A stretch of 32,198 nt of DNA from Streptomyces sp. TRM64462 (GTDB lineage: Bacteria > Actinomycetota > Actinomycetes > Streptomycetales > Streptomycetaceae): positions 1-32,198 of the forward strand of contig NZ_JABWDV010000374.1 in NCBI RefSeq assembly GCF_013362995.1, read 5' to 3'. A model generated the notes under the pieces. It did not search any database. It worked only from the letters and a program-made list of their open reading frames with translations, and was not told where the DNA came from. This document shows, one piece after another, positions 6,999-16,059 of this stretch (position 1 is the first letter of the stretch; each line of letters opens with the position of its first letter). The position numbers and the translations under genes were made by a program.

Positions 6999-8352
6999 GG
7001 GCCGAGCGTACGCGACCGCGGTGCTCGTGCATGGCAGCCGTGTACACGTCGGCGGTGGCCGACGCCGCGCTGTCCCAGCCGAAGTCGCGGGCATGGCGGG
7101 CGGCGGCCTCGCCCATGCGGGTGGTGAGGCCCGGATCGTCCGTGAAGCGGCGCAGCACGCGCGCGTAGTCGGCGGGGTCGTGGCCCCGTACGAGGTAGCC
7201 GGTCTCGCCGTCCCGCACGGCGACCGGGAGGCCGCCCACGGAGGCCGCGACGACGGGCGTGCCGGTGGCCTGGGCCTCGATGGCGACCAGGCCGAAGGAC
7301 TCGCTGTGCGACGGCATGACGAGGACGCTGGCCGCGCGGAACCAGTCGGCGAGCTGCGGCTGCGCCACCGGCGGGTGGAAGCGCACGACGTCCGCGATGC
7401 CCAGCCGGGCGGCGAGCTTCTGCAGGCCCTCGGGCTTGGCGAGGCCGCTGCCGCTGGGCCCGCCGACGACCGGGACGACCATGCGGGAGCGCAGCGACGG
7501 GTCCGCGTCGAGGAGCCGGGCGGCGGCGTGGAGCAGGACGTCCGGGGCCTTCAGCGGCTGTATGCGGCCCGCGAAGAGCGGTACGAAGGCGTCCTGCGGC
7601 AGGCCCAGGCGGGCGCGGGCCGCCGCGCGGCCGTCCGCGGGGGCGAAGCGGTCCAGGTTCACGCCCGGGTGGACCACCGCTACGCGCGCGGGGTCGGCCT
7701 CGTAGTGGTGGATCAGTTCGGCGGCCTCGCCCTCCGTGTTGGCGATCAGCCGGTCCGCGGCCCGTACGATCTGCGTCTCGCCGATCACGCGGGACGCGGG
7801 CTCGGGGGTGTCGCCGTCGGCGAGCGCGGCGTTCTTGACCTTGGCCATGGTGTGCATGGCGTGCACGAGCGGGGTGCGCCAGCGCTCGGCGGCCAGCCAG
7901 CCGACGTGGCCGCTGAGCCAGTAGTGGGAGTGCACCAGGTCGTAGTGGCCGGGGCGGTGGCGGGCCCACGCCTGCATGACGCCGTGCGTGAAGGCGCAGA
8001 GCTGGGCCGGCAGGTCCTCCTTGTTGAGGCCCTCGTACGGGCCCGCGTCGACGTGCCGTACGAGCACGCCCGGCGCCAGCTCCACGGCCGGGGGCAGGCC
8101 TCCGGCGGTGGCACGCGTGAAGATCTCCACCTCGATGCCGATGGCGGCGAGACGTTTCGCCAGCTCGACGATGTAGACGTTCATGCCGCCCGCGTCGCCC
8201 GTCCCCGGCTGGTGCAGGGGCGAGGTGTGGACGCTGAGCATCGCGATACGGCGGGGGCTCCGGTGGCCGCGGTGACCCCGGTGGCGGCCGGGCAGCCGGA
8301 GCCTGGGCGGCGGTACCAGGGTGCCGGCGAACCGGGACACGTACTGGCTCAC
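6991..8352 (-). CDS. mshA: D-inositol-3-phosphate glycosyltransferase MshA
   Basis: First enzyme of mycothiol biosynthesis: it transfers GlcNAc from UDP-GlcNAc to 1D-myo-inositol 3-phosphate. It is a GT-B/GT4-family protein of 453 residues. The N-terminal acceptor domain shows [21 protein letters not shown] and [12 protein letters not shown]; the donor domain shows the phosphate-binding [15 protein letters not shown] and the [21 protein letters not shown] signature (the family E-x7-E). The start is GTG at 8352 (SQYVSRFAG...), 8 nt after GGAAGGA. A longer in-frame extension through the 9-bp repeats is open but unlikely. A SigR-like promoter lies about 160 bp upstream, and the start overlaps the stop of a possible short ORF. 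Confidence 0.97.
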   Translation of the reverse strand: MSQYVSRFAGTLVPPPRLRLPGRHRGHRGHRSPRRIAMLSVHTSPLHQPGTGDAGGMNVYIVELAKRLAAIGIEVEIFTRATAGGLPPAVELAPGVLVRHVDAGPYEGLNKEDLPAQLCAFTHGVMQAWARHRPGHYDLVHSHYWLSGHVGWLAAERWRTPLVHAMHTMAKVKNAALADGDTPEPASRVIGETQIVRAADRLIANTEGEAAELIHHYEADPARVAVVHPGVNLDRFAPADGRAAARARLGLPQDAFVPLFAGRIQPLKAPDVLLHAAARLLDADPSLRSRMVVPVVGGPSGSGLAKPEGLQKLAARLGIADVVRFHPPVAQPQLADWFRAASVLVMPSHSESFGLVAIEAQATGTPVVAASVGGLPVAVRDGETGYLVRGHDPADYARVLRRFTDDPGLTTRMGEAAARHARDFGWDSAASATADVYTAAMHEHRGRVRSAHG

Positions 8353-8474
8353 GTCGTCGGTCCTTCCGCGCAGGGGCAGTAGCGGACGTACTTCGCGTAC
8401 CTCGCGCACTTCGCGTACCTCGCGCACATCGCGTACCTCGCGCACATCGCGTACATGGCGTACATCGCGTACAT
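8349..8474 (-). CDS. Candidate Cys-containing upstream ORF of mshA
   Basis: A 41-codon ORF (ATG at 8474) reads through the 9-bp minisatellite. It encodes YAM and [12 protein letters not shown] repeats and ends in [10 protein letters not shown]. Its TGA overlaps the mshA GTG (GTGA), the arrangement of translational coupling. It contains five Cys (11, 17, 23, 33, 35) and six Tyr before residue 30. No Shine-Dalgarno precedes the ATG at 8474. The 9-bp repeat has no stops in any frame, so the ORF could be fortuitous. If real, it could tie mshA translation to Cys-tRNA supply, since cysteine is a mycothiol precursor. Confidence 0.35.
   Translation of the reverse strand: MYAMYAMYAMCARYAMCARYAKCARYAKYVRYCPCAEGPTT
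8392..8472. repeat. 9-bp minisatellite in the mshA leader
   Basis: Nine 9-bp units alternating (T/A)TCGCGTAC with CTCGCGCAC, giving an 18-bp higher-order period. The units nearest the mshA start are most regular; those farther away change to ATGGCGTAC. It lies between the mshA start and the putative promoter, so it would be transcribed as leader RNA. Confidence 0.9.
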
Positions 8475-8480
8475 GGCAAT

Positions 8481-8502
8481 GGAGAGGGGTGTGCTCCTCT
8501 CC
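8481..8502. other. Hairpin at the 5' end of the mshA leader
   Basis: GGAGAGG and CCTCTCC arms (7 bp) around an 8-nt loop. On the minus strand it would be the first structure after the predicted SigR start near 8505. Confidence 0.55.
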
Positions 8503-8512
8503 GTACGCGCTC

Positions 8513-8539
8513 AACAGCGGAACGGCCCCCTTCATTTCC
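8513..8539 (-). promoter_or_regulatory. Putative SigR promoter of mshA
   Basis: The minus strand reads GGAAAT, 18 nt, GTT, close to the SigR consensus GGAAT-N18/19-GTT. mshA is known to belong to the thiol-stress SigR regulon in S. coelicolor, which supports the call. The start of transcription would be near 8505. Confidence 0.6.
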
Positions 8540-8597
8540 GCCACCCCGTCCGCTTTGCCAATTCATTACGGGGCGTGGGTGCCGATGACGGCTCGTT

Positions 8598-8603
8598 TAC
8601 GCT
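8598..8603 (+). promoter_or_regulatory. -10 box of a leaderless methyltransferase promoter
   Basis: TACGCT exactly 7 nt before the ATG at 8611. There is no Shine-Dalgarno sequence upstream of that start. Confidence 0.5.
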
Positions 8604-8610
8604 CGTCGTC

Positions 8611-9435
8611 ATGGCCCCGCGCACCTCCCGCCCCTCCGGCAGCCGCCCCCTCGGCACCCCCACGCGCGGGACCACCAACCCGAACCGGCTGCGCCGCATG
8701 GACCGCTGGATAGCGGCCACGCACGGGCCCGCGCTGCGCCGCAGCGCCGGCGCGCCGGTCGCCGTCGACCTCGGGTACGGGGCGGCGCCCTGGACGGCCG
8801 TCGAGCTGCTGGACCGGCTCCGCCGGGACGCCGATCCGCGCGCGCGGGTGGTGGGCGTCGAGATCGACCCGGAGCGGGTCGCCGCGGCCGCGCCCTACGC
8901 GCGCGAAGGGCTGGCGTTCGTGCACGGCGGCTTCGAGGTGCCGGTCGCGGAGCCGGTCGCGCTGATCCGGGCGGCGAACGTGCTGCGCCAGTACGAGGAG
9001 GACGAGGTCGCCGCCGTGTGGGCGCGGCTGTGCGCCCGGCTCGCGCCGGACGGGCTGCTGGTGGAGGGCACCTGCGACGAGATCGGGCGCCGTCACGTGT
9101 GGGTGGCGCTCGGGCCCGAGGGTCCGCGGACGGTGACGTTCGCCACGCGGCTCGGGTCGCTGGACCGCCCGTCGGACCTGGCGGAACGGCTGCCGAAGGC
9201 GCTGATCCACCGGAACGTCCCCGGGGAGCCGGTGCACGCGTTCCTGCGGGACTTCGACCGCGCGTGGGCGGCGGCGGCCCCGTACGCCTCGCTGGGCGCG
9301 CGGCAGCGGTGGCTGGCGACGGCGGCCGCCCTGTCGGCCGACTGGCCGGTGCGGGACGGCCGACGGCGGCTGCGCCAGGGCGAACTGACAGTGCCGTGGC
9401 CGGCGCTCGCGCCGCGGGCGTGGGGCGGGGCGTAG
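8611..9435 (+). CDS. Class I SAM-dependent methyltransferase
   Basis: A 274-residue protein with a Rossmann-type SAM-binding core: motif I VAVDLGYGAAPWTAVELL (about residues 50-67) and the acidic strand end VVGVEIDPERV. It then has a conserved RAANVLRQYEEDEV stretch and LAPDGLLVEGTCDEIGRRHVW. The substrate is not evident. The first 30 residues are basic and Pro/Thr-rich. The ATG at 8611 was chosen because family homology starts here and a -10 box lies 7 nt upstream; upstream in-frame sequence would overlap the divergent mshA promoter. The gene faces away from mshA and is followed by a cell-wall hydrolase gene on the same strand. Confidence 0.9.
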   Translation: MAPRTSRPSGSRPLGTPTRGTTNPNRLRRMDRWIAATHGPALRRSAGAPVAVDLGYGAAPWTAVELLDRLRRDADPRARVVGVEIDPERVAAAAPYAREGLAFVHGGFEVPVAEPVALIRAANVLRQYEEDEVAAVWARLCARLAPDGLLVEGTCDEIGRRHVWVALGPEGPRTVTFATRLGSLDRPSDLAERLPKALIHRNVPGEPVHAFLRDFDRAWAAAAPYASLGARQRWLATAAALSADWPVRDGRRRLRQGELTVPWPALAPRAWGGA

Positions 9436-9608
9436 GCGGGGCCTAGGCGAGGCGGGGCGTAGGGGCGGCGGGGTCGTTGTCGTAGGGCCCTGTTACTTTC
9501 GCGTACGACATGGCACGATCGCCGGGGCATCGCGCGTTACTGACGGTAAGACAGAGAGAACGGACAACGCGGTGCCGACCGGCAGGTCGAGGTCCGGAGG
9601 GGGAGCCT

Positions 9609-10706
9609 GTGAATCGACGCCGCTGCGCCGTCGCCGCGATCACCGTGGTGTGCGCCCTGACGACCGCGCTCGCGGTACCGGCCACCGCCGCGTTCGCGGC
9701 GCCGTCCCCCGCCCCGTCACCCAGCGGCCCCGCCCGGCCGCCCGGCCAGCCGAACCAGCCGAACCAGCCGAAGAAGAGCCTGGAAGAGGTGCGGGCCGAG
9801 ATCGAGGGCCTGTACCGGCAGGCGGCCTCCGCCACCGACGCGTACAACCTCGCGGAGGAGAAGGCCGAGAAGCAGTCCGCCGAGATCGTGAAGCTCTCCG
9901 CGGCGATCATCGAGGGCCAGGCCCGCATCGAGAGCCTGAAGGCGCGCGCCGGCGCCGCGGCCCGCGCCCAGTACCGCAGCGGCGGGATACCGGAGGAGGC
10001 CAAGCTCGTCCTCACGGACGACCCGCAGCTGTTCCTGGAGGGCGCCGGCCGCCTCCTCCAGGGCCAGAAGGCCACCCGGGACCTGCTGACCGAGCTGAAG
10101 CAGCGCCAGGACGACCTGGAGACGTACACGCAGGACGCCGGCACCGAGTGGGCGAGGCTGGAGGCGCACCGGGCCGCCCAGGCGAAGGCCAGGAAGGTCA
10201 TCACGGAGAAGATCGCCGCGGCCGAGAAGCTGGAGTCCGAGCTGGCGGCCGCCGAGCGCGAGCGGCTGCGGGAGCTGGAGCGGCAGGCGCAGCTCCGCGC
10301 CCAGACGGAGTGGCTGGACTCGGGCGCCCTGCGGGAGATCAACCGCAGCGCGAGCCCGGCCGGCAAGGCGGCCATCGAGTTCGCCACCTCCCAGATAGGC
10401 AAGCCGTACGTGTGGGGCGCCGAGGGCCCGGACGCGTACGACTGCTCGGGGCTGACCCAGCGGGCCTGGGGCGTGGCCGGTACGGCCATCCCGCGCACCT
10501 CGCAGGAGCAGTGGCGGCTGCTGCCGCGCGTCGCCGTCAAGGACATGCGCCCCGGCGACCTGATCATCTACTTCGCGGACGCCACGCACGTGGCCATGTA
10601 CATAGGCGACGGCCGCATGGTCCACGCCCCGCGCCCCGGCCGGAACGTCACGGTCGCCGGGGCGGGCTCGATGCCGATTCTCGGCGTCGTACGCCCCGAC
10701 AAGTAG
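9609..10706 (+). CDS. Secreted NlpC/P60 peptidoglycan hydrolase
   Basis: A 365-residue exported endopeptidase expected to cleave stem-peptide bonds in peptidoglycan. A Sec signal peptide (residues 1-30: NRRRC, hydrophobic core, ending ATAAFA) is followed by a Pro/Gln linker and a long coiled coil (about 55-245). The C-terminal NlpC/P60 domain has the catalytic triad Cys279 (YDCSG), His327 (ATHVAMYIG) and His339 (MVHAPRPG). The coiled coil plus NlpC/P60 layout matches RipA/CwlO-type hydrolases, where the coiled coil mediates inhibition or docking. The GTG at 9609 follows GGAGGGGGAG. An in-frame ATG at 9510 would hide the signal peptide behind 33 residues and is rejected. Confidence 0.95.
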   Translation: MNRRRCAVAAITVVCALTTALAVPATAAFAAPSPAPSPSGPARPPGQPNQPNQPKKSLEEVRAEIEGLYRQAASATDAYNLAEEKAEKQSAEIVKLSAAIIEGQARIESLKARAGAAARAQYRSGGIPEEAKLVLTDDPQLFLEGAGRLLQGQKATRDLLTELKQRQDDLETYTQDAGTEWARLEAHRAAQAKARKVITEKIAAAEKLESELAAAERERLRELERQAQLRAQTEWLDSGALREINRSASPAGKAAIEFATSQIGKPYVWGAEGPDAYDCSGLTQRAWGVAGTAIPRTSQEQWRLLPRVAVKDMRPGDLIIYFADATHVAMYIGDGRMVHAPRPGRNVTVAGAGSMPILGVVRPDK

Positions 10707-10984
10707 GCGACCGGGCGAACAGCAGGCAGACGGCAAACAGGGGCGGACCGCCCCGTACGGCGCAAACGACCCACGCGTGCGGGAGGCGGCCCCGGCCTGT
10801 GCGCCCCCCGGGTGATGTTTCTCATGGGGCGGTGCCCAACTACCTCCCCTAGCGGGGCATATGCCGACGGCTCTTCGCTGATCACCATTCCGTTCGGGCA
10901 CCGGGTGCCGCTATGGTCCCGGTCGGCGGGGCGTCGTCCGGCGCTCCACCCGTGCCCTCGGGGGGAGGGAAGGAAAACGTATCG

Positions 10985-12280
10985 ATGCCCGCATCCGTGC
11001 CCGTACCGCGACAGAGGGTGAACACACTCGAACAGCCCCTGGAGCAGCCCGTGGACCCGGACCCGGTCCAGGACCCGGTGCAGGACCCGGACCAGGGGCA
11101 CGGCGGCGACCTCACGCTGCTGGTGATCGAGGCCGATCCGACGGGCACCTTCACCGTCCCCGAGCTGGTCGACGCGGCCGGCGGCCGGGTCCGTATCCGT
11201 ACCGCCCGCAACCTCACGGAGGCGGAGCGGCTGCTCACCGACGACGTCCACTGCGTGCTGATCGACCTGGACCTCCCGCCGTCCGCGCGGGGCGGCGGCG
11301 ACGGCCCGCTGGCGCCGCTGCGGCACGTCCTCCAGGTCGCCCCGCGGCACGCCGTCCTGGTCCTGGCCACGTCCGAGCAGGCCGCGCTGGCGGCGGACGC
11401 GGTACGGGCGGGCGCGCAGGACCGGCTGTTCCGCGAGGAGCTGGACGGGCCGCTGCTGAGCCGCGCCATCCGGTACGCCGTGGAGCGCAAGCGGGCCGAC
11501 TCGGCGCAGGTGAAGCTGGCCGAGTCACGGCTGCGGGCCCAGGAGAACGCCCGCCTGGAGCGGGGCCTGCTGCCGACGCCGCTGCTCCAGGGCTCCGAGC
11601 TGCGGTTCGCCGCCCGCTACCGGCCGGGCCGCTCGCGCGCCCTGCTGGGCGGTGACTTCTACGACACGGTGCGTACGCCGGACGGCACGGTCCACGCGAT
11701 GATCGGCGACGTGTGCGGGCACGGCCCGGACGAGGCGGCGCTGGGCGTGGAGCTGCGCATCGCGTGGCGGGCGCTGACGTTCGCGGGCCTGTGCGGGGAC
11801 GAGCTGCTCTCGACGCTGCAGCAGGTCCTGGAGCACGAGCGGGAGAGCGAGGAGATCTTCGCGACGCTGTGCACCGTGGACATCGCGCCCGACGGGCGCC
11901 GTGCCGGGCTGTGCCTGGCCGGGCACCCGGCGCCGCTGGTGGCCCGCCCCGGGCGGGGCGCGCGGCTCCTCCCGTACGAGGACGGGGGCCCCGCCCTGGG
12001 TCTGCTGCCGCGCGCCCGGTGGCCGCGGCGGCAGGTGGAGCTGGGCGGGGTGTGGAGCCTGATGATGTACACGGACGGGCTGATCGAGGGGCGCTCGGAG
12101 GGGCCGGGGTCGCCGCGGCTGGGCCAGGACGGCATGGTCGCGATGGTGGACCGGCAGCTGGAGCGTGGCCTGCGCGGCGAGGAGCTGCTGGAGGCGGCCG
12201 TGGCGGAGGTGCGGCGGCTGAACGGCGGCGAGCTCACGGACGACGTGGCGGTCCTGCTGCTGGACCGCGCGGCACGCTGA
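10985..12280 (+). CDS. Receiver-like domain plus PP2C (SpoIIE/RsbU) phosphatase
   Basis: A 431-residue protein. A short Pro/Asp/Gln-rich N-terminus (EQPLEQPVDPDPVQ) precedes a receiver-like domain (about 40-165) with acidic IEAD and the phospho-acceptor position in CVLIDLDLPP. The usual receiver Lys appears replaced by Arg (GAQDRLFREE). A helical linker leads to a PP2C-type Ser/Thr phosphatase domain with intact metal-binding motifs: GGDFYD, IGDVCGHG, GHPAPL, YTDGLIEG and LTDDVAVLLL. Such proteins typically dephosphorylate anti-sigma-factor antagonists in stress or developmental pathways; the partner is not in this window. The ATG at 10985 follows AGGGAAGGA. A TATGGT hexamer at 10912-10917 is a weak promoter candidate in the otherwise featureless 278-bp upstream gap. 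Confidence 0.93.
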   Translation: MPASVPVPRQRVNTLEQPLEQPVDPDPVQDPVQDPDQGHGGDLTLLVIEADPTGTFTVPELVDAAGGRVRIRTARNLTEAERLLTDDVHCVLIDLDLPPSARGGGDGPLAPLRHVLQVAPRHAVLVLATSEQAALAADAVRAGAQDRLFREELDGPLLSRAIRYAVERKRADSAQVKLAESRLRAQENARLERGLLPTPLLQGSELRFAARYRPGRSRALLGGDFYDTVRTPDGTVHAMIGDVCGHGPDEAALGVELRIAWRALTFAGLCGDELLSTLQQVLEHERESEEIFATLCTVDIAPDGRRAGLCLAGHPAPLVARPGRGARLLPYEDGGPALGLLPRARWPRRQVELGGVWSLMMYTDGLIEGRSEGPGSPRLGQDGMVAMVDRQLERGLRGEELLEAAVAEVRRLNGGELTDDVAVLLLDRAAR

Positions 12281-12290
12281 ACCGTGCCGC

Positions 12291-12341
12291 CCGCCCGTCG
12301 GGGCTTACCGCCCGTCGGGGCTCACCGCCCGTCGGGGCTCA
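12291..12341. repeat. 17-bp tandem repeat carrying a stop codon
   Basis: Three 17-bp units (CCGCCCGTCGGGGCTCA, the first with TTA), each containing GCCC-GTCG-GGGC, a small hairpin. The unit nearest DUF2516 supplies that gene's stop codon. They fill the gap between the convergent PP2C and DUF2516 genes and could help terminate both. Confidence 0.9.
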
Positions 12342-12686
12342 CCGCCCGCCGTTGTACGGCCCGTACGGACCGTCGCTGCTGGAGCCGCGGCGGCCGCCGC
12401 GGCCACCGCCGGAGACCTGCTGGAGGGCGGGCCGGACGTCGACCATGAACACGATCGTCGCGATGAGCCCGGCGATCTGCAGGAACAGCATGGGCAGGAG
12501 CAGATCGACGACGACCGTGATGCCCAGAATGATCAGCCAGAACTGCTTGCTCTGCTTGCTCGCGGCCCGGTAGGCGTCCTCGCGGGCGATCGCCGCGAAG
12601 ACGAACGCCACGACGGCGAACACGAGCATGCCGATGAAGAGCAGCCCGACCAACGAGTTGAATCCGGACATCAGCATGGTGAGCAC
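12339..12686 (-). CDS. DUF2516 family membrane protein
   Basis: A 115-residue small membrane protein with an N-terminal hydrophobic hairpin (about residues 8-35, LVGLLFIGMLVFAVVAFVFAAI), a short basic loop (AREDAYRAASKQSKQ) and a second hydrophobic region (about 50-82). The tail is Gly/Arg/Tyr-rich (SGGGRGGRRGSSSDGPYGPYNGGR). The family is widespread in actinobacteria with unknown function. The first codon is GTG at 12686; an ATG at 12677 is an equally possible start because no clear Shine-Dalgarno decides. The stop lies within a tandem repeat, so the C-terminus may vary between strains. Confidence 0.88.
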   Translation of the reverse strand: MLTMLMSGFNSLVGLLFIGMLVFAVVAFVFAAIAREDAYRAASKQSKQFWLIILGITVVVDLLLPMLFLQIAGLIATIVFMVDVRPALQQVSGGGRGGRRGSSSDGPYGPYNGGR

Positions 12687-12794
12687 CGCCTAATCAGTGG
12701 TTGAAGCGCCTCGCGGCCAAGGTACCCGTACAACGCCCCGGTGTGCGGGAATGTGCCCGGCCGGGCGGCCGATGCCGACCGGGCGTACGCACGA

Positions 12795-13388
12795 TTACTT
12801 CCCGCTGCCGGCGGGCGCGGCCTTCTTGGCGGGGGCCTTGCGGGCGGGGGCCTTCCTGGCGGCGGGAGCCGCCTGGCTCTCGCCCTTGGCCTGCGCGGGC
12901 GCGGGGGCGGGCTCGGGGGCCTCCGACGCCGAGGCCGACGCCGCCGGCTCCGGGTCGGGCTCGACGGCGACGGCGATCTCGGTGATCTCGTCGGCGGCCT
13001 CGCCGCGCCAGGTCTTCACGGCCTGCTCGCCGTGCTCGGCGACCTTCTCGTACGTCTCGCGCGCCTTGACCGCGTACTCGGCGGCGACGCCGACCCCGCG
13101 CAGCGCCAGGCCCTGCGCGGTCTCGCCGAGCTTCTTCAGGTCGGTGTCGAGCCCTTCGACCAGCTCGGCGAACCGGGCCTGGACGACCGACTGGGCCTCC
13201 TTGGCCTGCGCGGCCACCTTCTCCTGCACGGCCTTCGGGTCGGTGTTCCGCACGGCCTCGACACGGCCGGGGGCCTCCGCTGCGATCTGCTCGATGATCC
13301 CGGGGACCTTTCGGGCCTGCTGCAGGGCGAGGTCCGCCGTACCGGCGGCGAAGTAGAGGGGCGTGCGGAGCTCGTCGATGATGGCCAT
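12795..13388 (-). CDS. Heparin-binding hemagglutinin (HBHA)-like protein
   Basis: A 197-residue protein resembling mycobacterial HBHA in length and layout. It has an N-terminal segment (IDELRTPLYFAAGTADLALQQAR), a long coiled-coil helix (about 25-135, rich in Ala/Glu/Lys), an acidic Pro/Ala linker and a Lys/Ala/Pro repeat tail (APARKAPAKKAAPAGSGK). In mycobacteria the Lys-rich tail binds sulfated glycans. In a soil streptomycete an adhesin or DNA-, envelope- or lipid-body-associated role is equally possible. There is no signal peptide. GGAGGA precedes the ATG at 13388. It starts 29 bp after the HTH regulator gene on the same strand, probably in one operon. Confidence 0.9.
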   Translation of the reverse strand: MAIIDELRTPLYFAAGTADLALQQARKVPGIIEQIAAEAPGRVEAVRNTDPKAVQEKVAAQAKEAQSVVQARFAELVEGLDTDLKKLGETAQGLALRGVGVAAEYAVKARETYEKVAEHGEQAVKTWRGEAADEITEIAVAVEPDPEPAASASASEAPEPAPAPAQAKGESQAAPAARKAPARKAPAKKAAPAGSGK

Positions 13389-13417
13389 GGGCTGGGGTCC
13401 TCCCGTGTGTCACGGAG

Positions 13418-13822
13418 TCAGAGTTCGGATGAGCCTGTACCTGCTGCTCCGGCACCACTGCCGCCGCTGTCCGCATCGGACCCGTTCTCCTTGCGGAACG
13501 AGTCGTAGATCTGGAGCAGCACCTGCTTCTGCCGCTCGTTGATCGACGGGTCGGCGAGGATGACGGCGCGCGTCTCCAGCTCCTCGCGGTCCCGCTCGTC
13601 CAGGATCCCGGCGCGTACGTACAGGGTCTCGGCGGAGATCCGCAGCGCCTTGGCGACCTGCTGGAGCACCTCCGCGCTCGGCTTGCGCAGCCCGCGCTCG
13701 ATCTGGCTCAGATACGGATTGGACACCCCGGCGGCTTCGGCGAGCTGCCGCAAGGAGAGCTGCGCGGTGCGCCGCTGCTCGCGAAGGTACTCACCGAGGT
13801 TGCCGACGTTGAGCGATGCCAT
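13418..13822 (-). CDS. XRE-family helix-turn-helix regulator
   Basis: A 134-residue transcription factor. The Cro/CI-type HTH (about residues 8-65) reads LGEYLREQRRTAQLSLRQLA, then AGVSNPYLSQIERGLRKPSAEVL. A helical segment follows (DERDREELETRAVILADPSINERQKQ... type), then a Gly/Ser-rich tail. It is co-directional with the HBHA-like gene 29 bp downstream. An 18-bp palindrome 31 nt upstream of the ATG (13854-13871) is a good candidate for its own operator. The ATG at 13822 begins the conserved region; longer in-frame extensions overlap rox and lack family similarity. Confidence 0.93.
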   Translation of the reverse strand: MASLNVGNLGEYLREQRRTAQLSLRQLAEAAGVSNPYLSQIERGLRKPSAEVLQQVAKALRISAETLYVRAGILDERDREELETRAVILADPSINERQKQVLLQIYDSFRKENGSDADSGGSGAGAAGTGSSEL

Positions 13823-13853
13823 GCCCCGATGGTGCACCACACCTGCTAACAAT

Positions 13854-13871
13854 TGCAAGCGACCGCTTGCA
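13854..13871. promoter_or_regulatory. Palindrome upstream of the HTH gene
   Basis: TGCAAGCG-AC-CGCTTGCA, a perfect 8-bp inverted repeat with a 2-bp spacer, between the rox stop and the HTH start. Its symmetry and tight spacing suit a dimeric HTH operator better than an RNA hairpin, though a rox terminator role is possible. Confidence 0.55.
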
Positions 13872-13899
13872 GAAGCACGCAACACCGGCTCGTGGCCAC

Positions 13900-15504
<1,605 letters not shown>

Positions 15505-15595
15505 TTACGGCAGTTCGACCCGCCACTTCACACCACCCCCCCCTGGCCGGTGCGCCGACCGCTCGGCCATGCCCGCCCGTCCCACTGCGGCCCCG

Positions 15596-15621
15596 AAGTA
15601 CCCACTTTTTTGTGGGTACTT
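15596..15621. terminator. Perfect inverted repeat after hxlR
   Basis: AAGTACCCAC and GTGGGTACTT, 10 bp each, around six T. It lies 41 bp beyond the hxlR stop on its strand. A terminator is the simplest reading, but no U-run follows it. The shared GTGGGTAC half-site makes an operator possible. Confidence 0.55.
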
Positions 15622-15661
15622 GGCAGCATCTGAGAGCGGGGGCCAATCTGGTCGCGGGCGG

Positions 15662-16012
15662 TCAGAGGGCCGACTGCTCCTCGGCCAGTTTCTCCAGGCG
15701 GCGGTGGCCCCAGTCGGAAAGGGGAGCCAGGACCTCGGAGAGCTCGCGACCGAAGCCGGTCAGCGAGTACACCGTCTTCAGCGGCAGCACATCGTGCACC
15801 TCCCGGTGCACAAGGCCGTCCGCCTCCATCTCGCGGAGCGCCTGAGTCAGCACCTTCTCGCTCAGGCCCGGCAGCCGCCTCCGCAGCTCGCCGGGGCGGT
15901 GCGGCCCCGACTCCAGAAGCCAGAGCAGAGCGGTCTTCCACTTGCCGTCGATCACAGCGATCGCGGCGGTTACTCCACAGACATTCGTGTCCTGGGCACG
16001 ACCGCGCGTCAT
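15662..16012 (-). CDS. HxlR-family transcriptional regulator
   Basis: A 116-residue winged-helix regulator with the typical HxlR signature: a Cys in the N-terminal DTNVCGVTAAIAVIDGKWK, then LLWLLESGPHRPGELRRRLPGLSEKVLTQALREMEADGLVHRE, and the wing strand VYSLTGFGRELSEVL. The lone N-terminal Cys (in NVCGV) is conserved in family members that sense electrophiles or quinones. The ATG at 16012 fits a GTGGGG Shine-Dalgarno; a GTG two codons earlier is possible. It is divergent from the imine-reductase-like gene across a 47-bp AT-richer gap, the usual layout for a regulator and its target. Confidence 0.92.
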   Translation of the reverse strand: MTRGRAQDTNVCGVTAAIAVIDGKWKTALLWLLESGPHRPGELRRRLPGLSEKVLTQALREMEADGLVHREVHDVLPLKTVYSLTGFGRELSEVLAPLSDWGHRRLEKLAEEQSAL

Positions 16013-16059
16013 ATCCACCCCACTCGATACGTTTTGAAGCCATATACGGGAGTTGAAGC

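Noticed and set aside
8392..8472. CRISPR-like array
   Set aside because: Units are contiguous 9-bp repeats without spacers; no cas genes.
8353..8544. N-terminal extension of MshA through the minisatellite (VREVRDV repeats)
   Set aside because: Known MshA proteins begin at SQYVSR; a ribosome-binding site precedes the GTG at 8352, and the predicted promoter lies downstream of the extended start.
9436..9608. c-di-AMP (ydaO-type) riboswitch before the NlpC/P60 gene
   Set aside because: Streptomyces wall hydrolases often carry it, but the leader here is too short and lacks the conserved elements I would expect.
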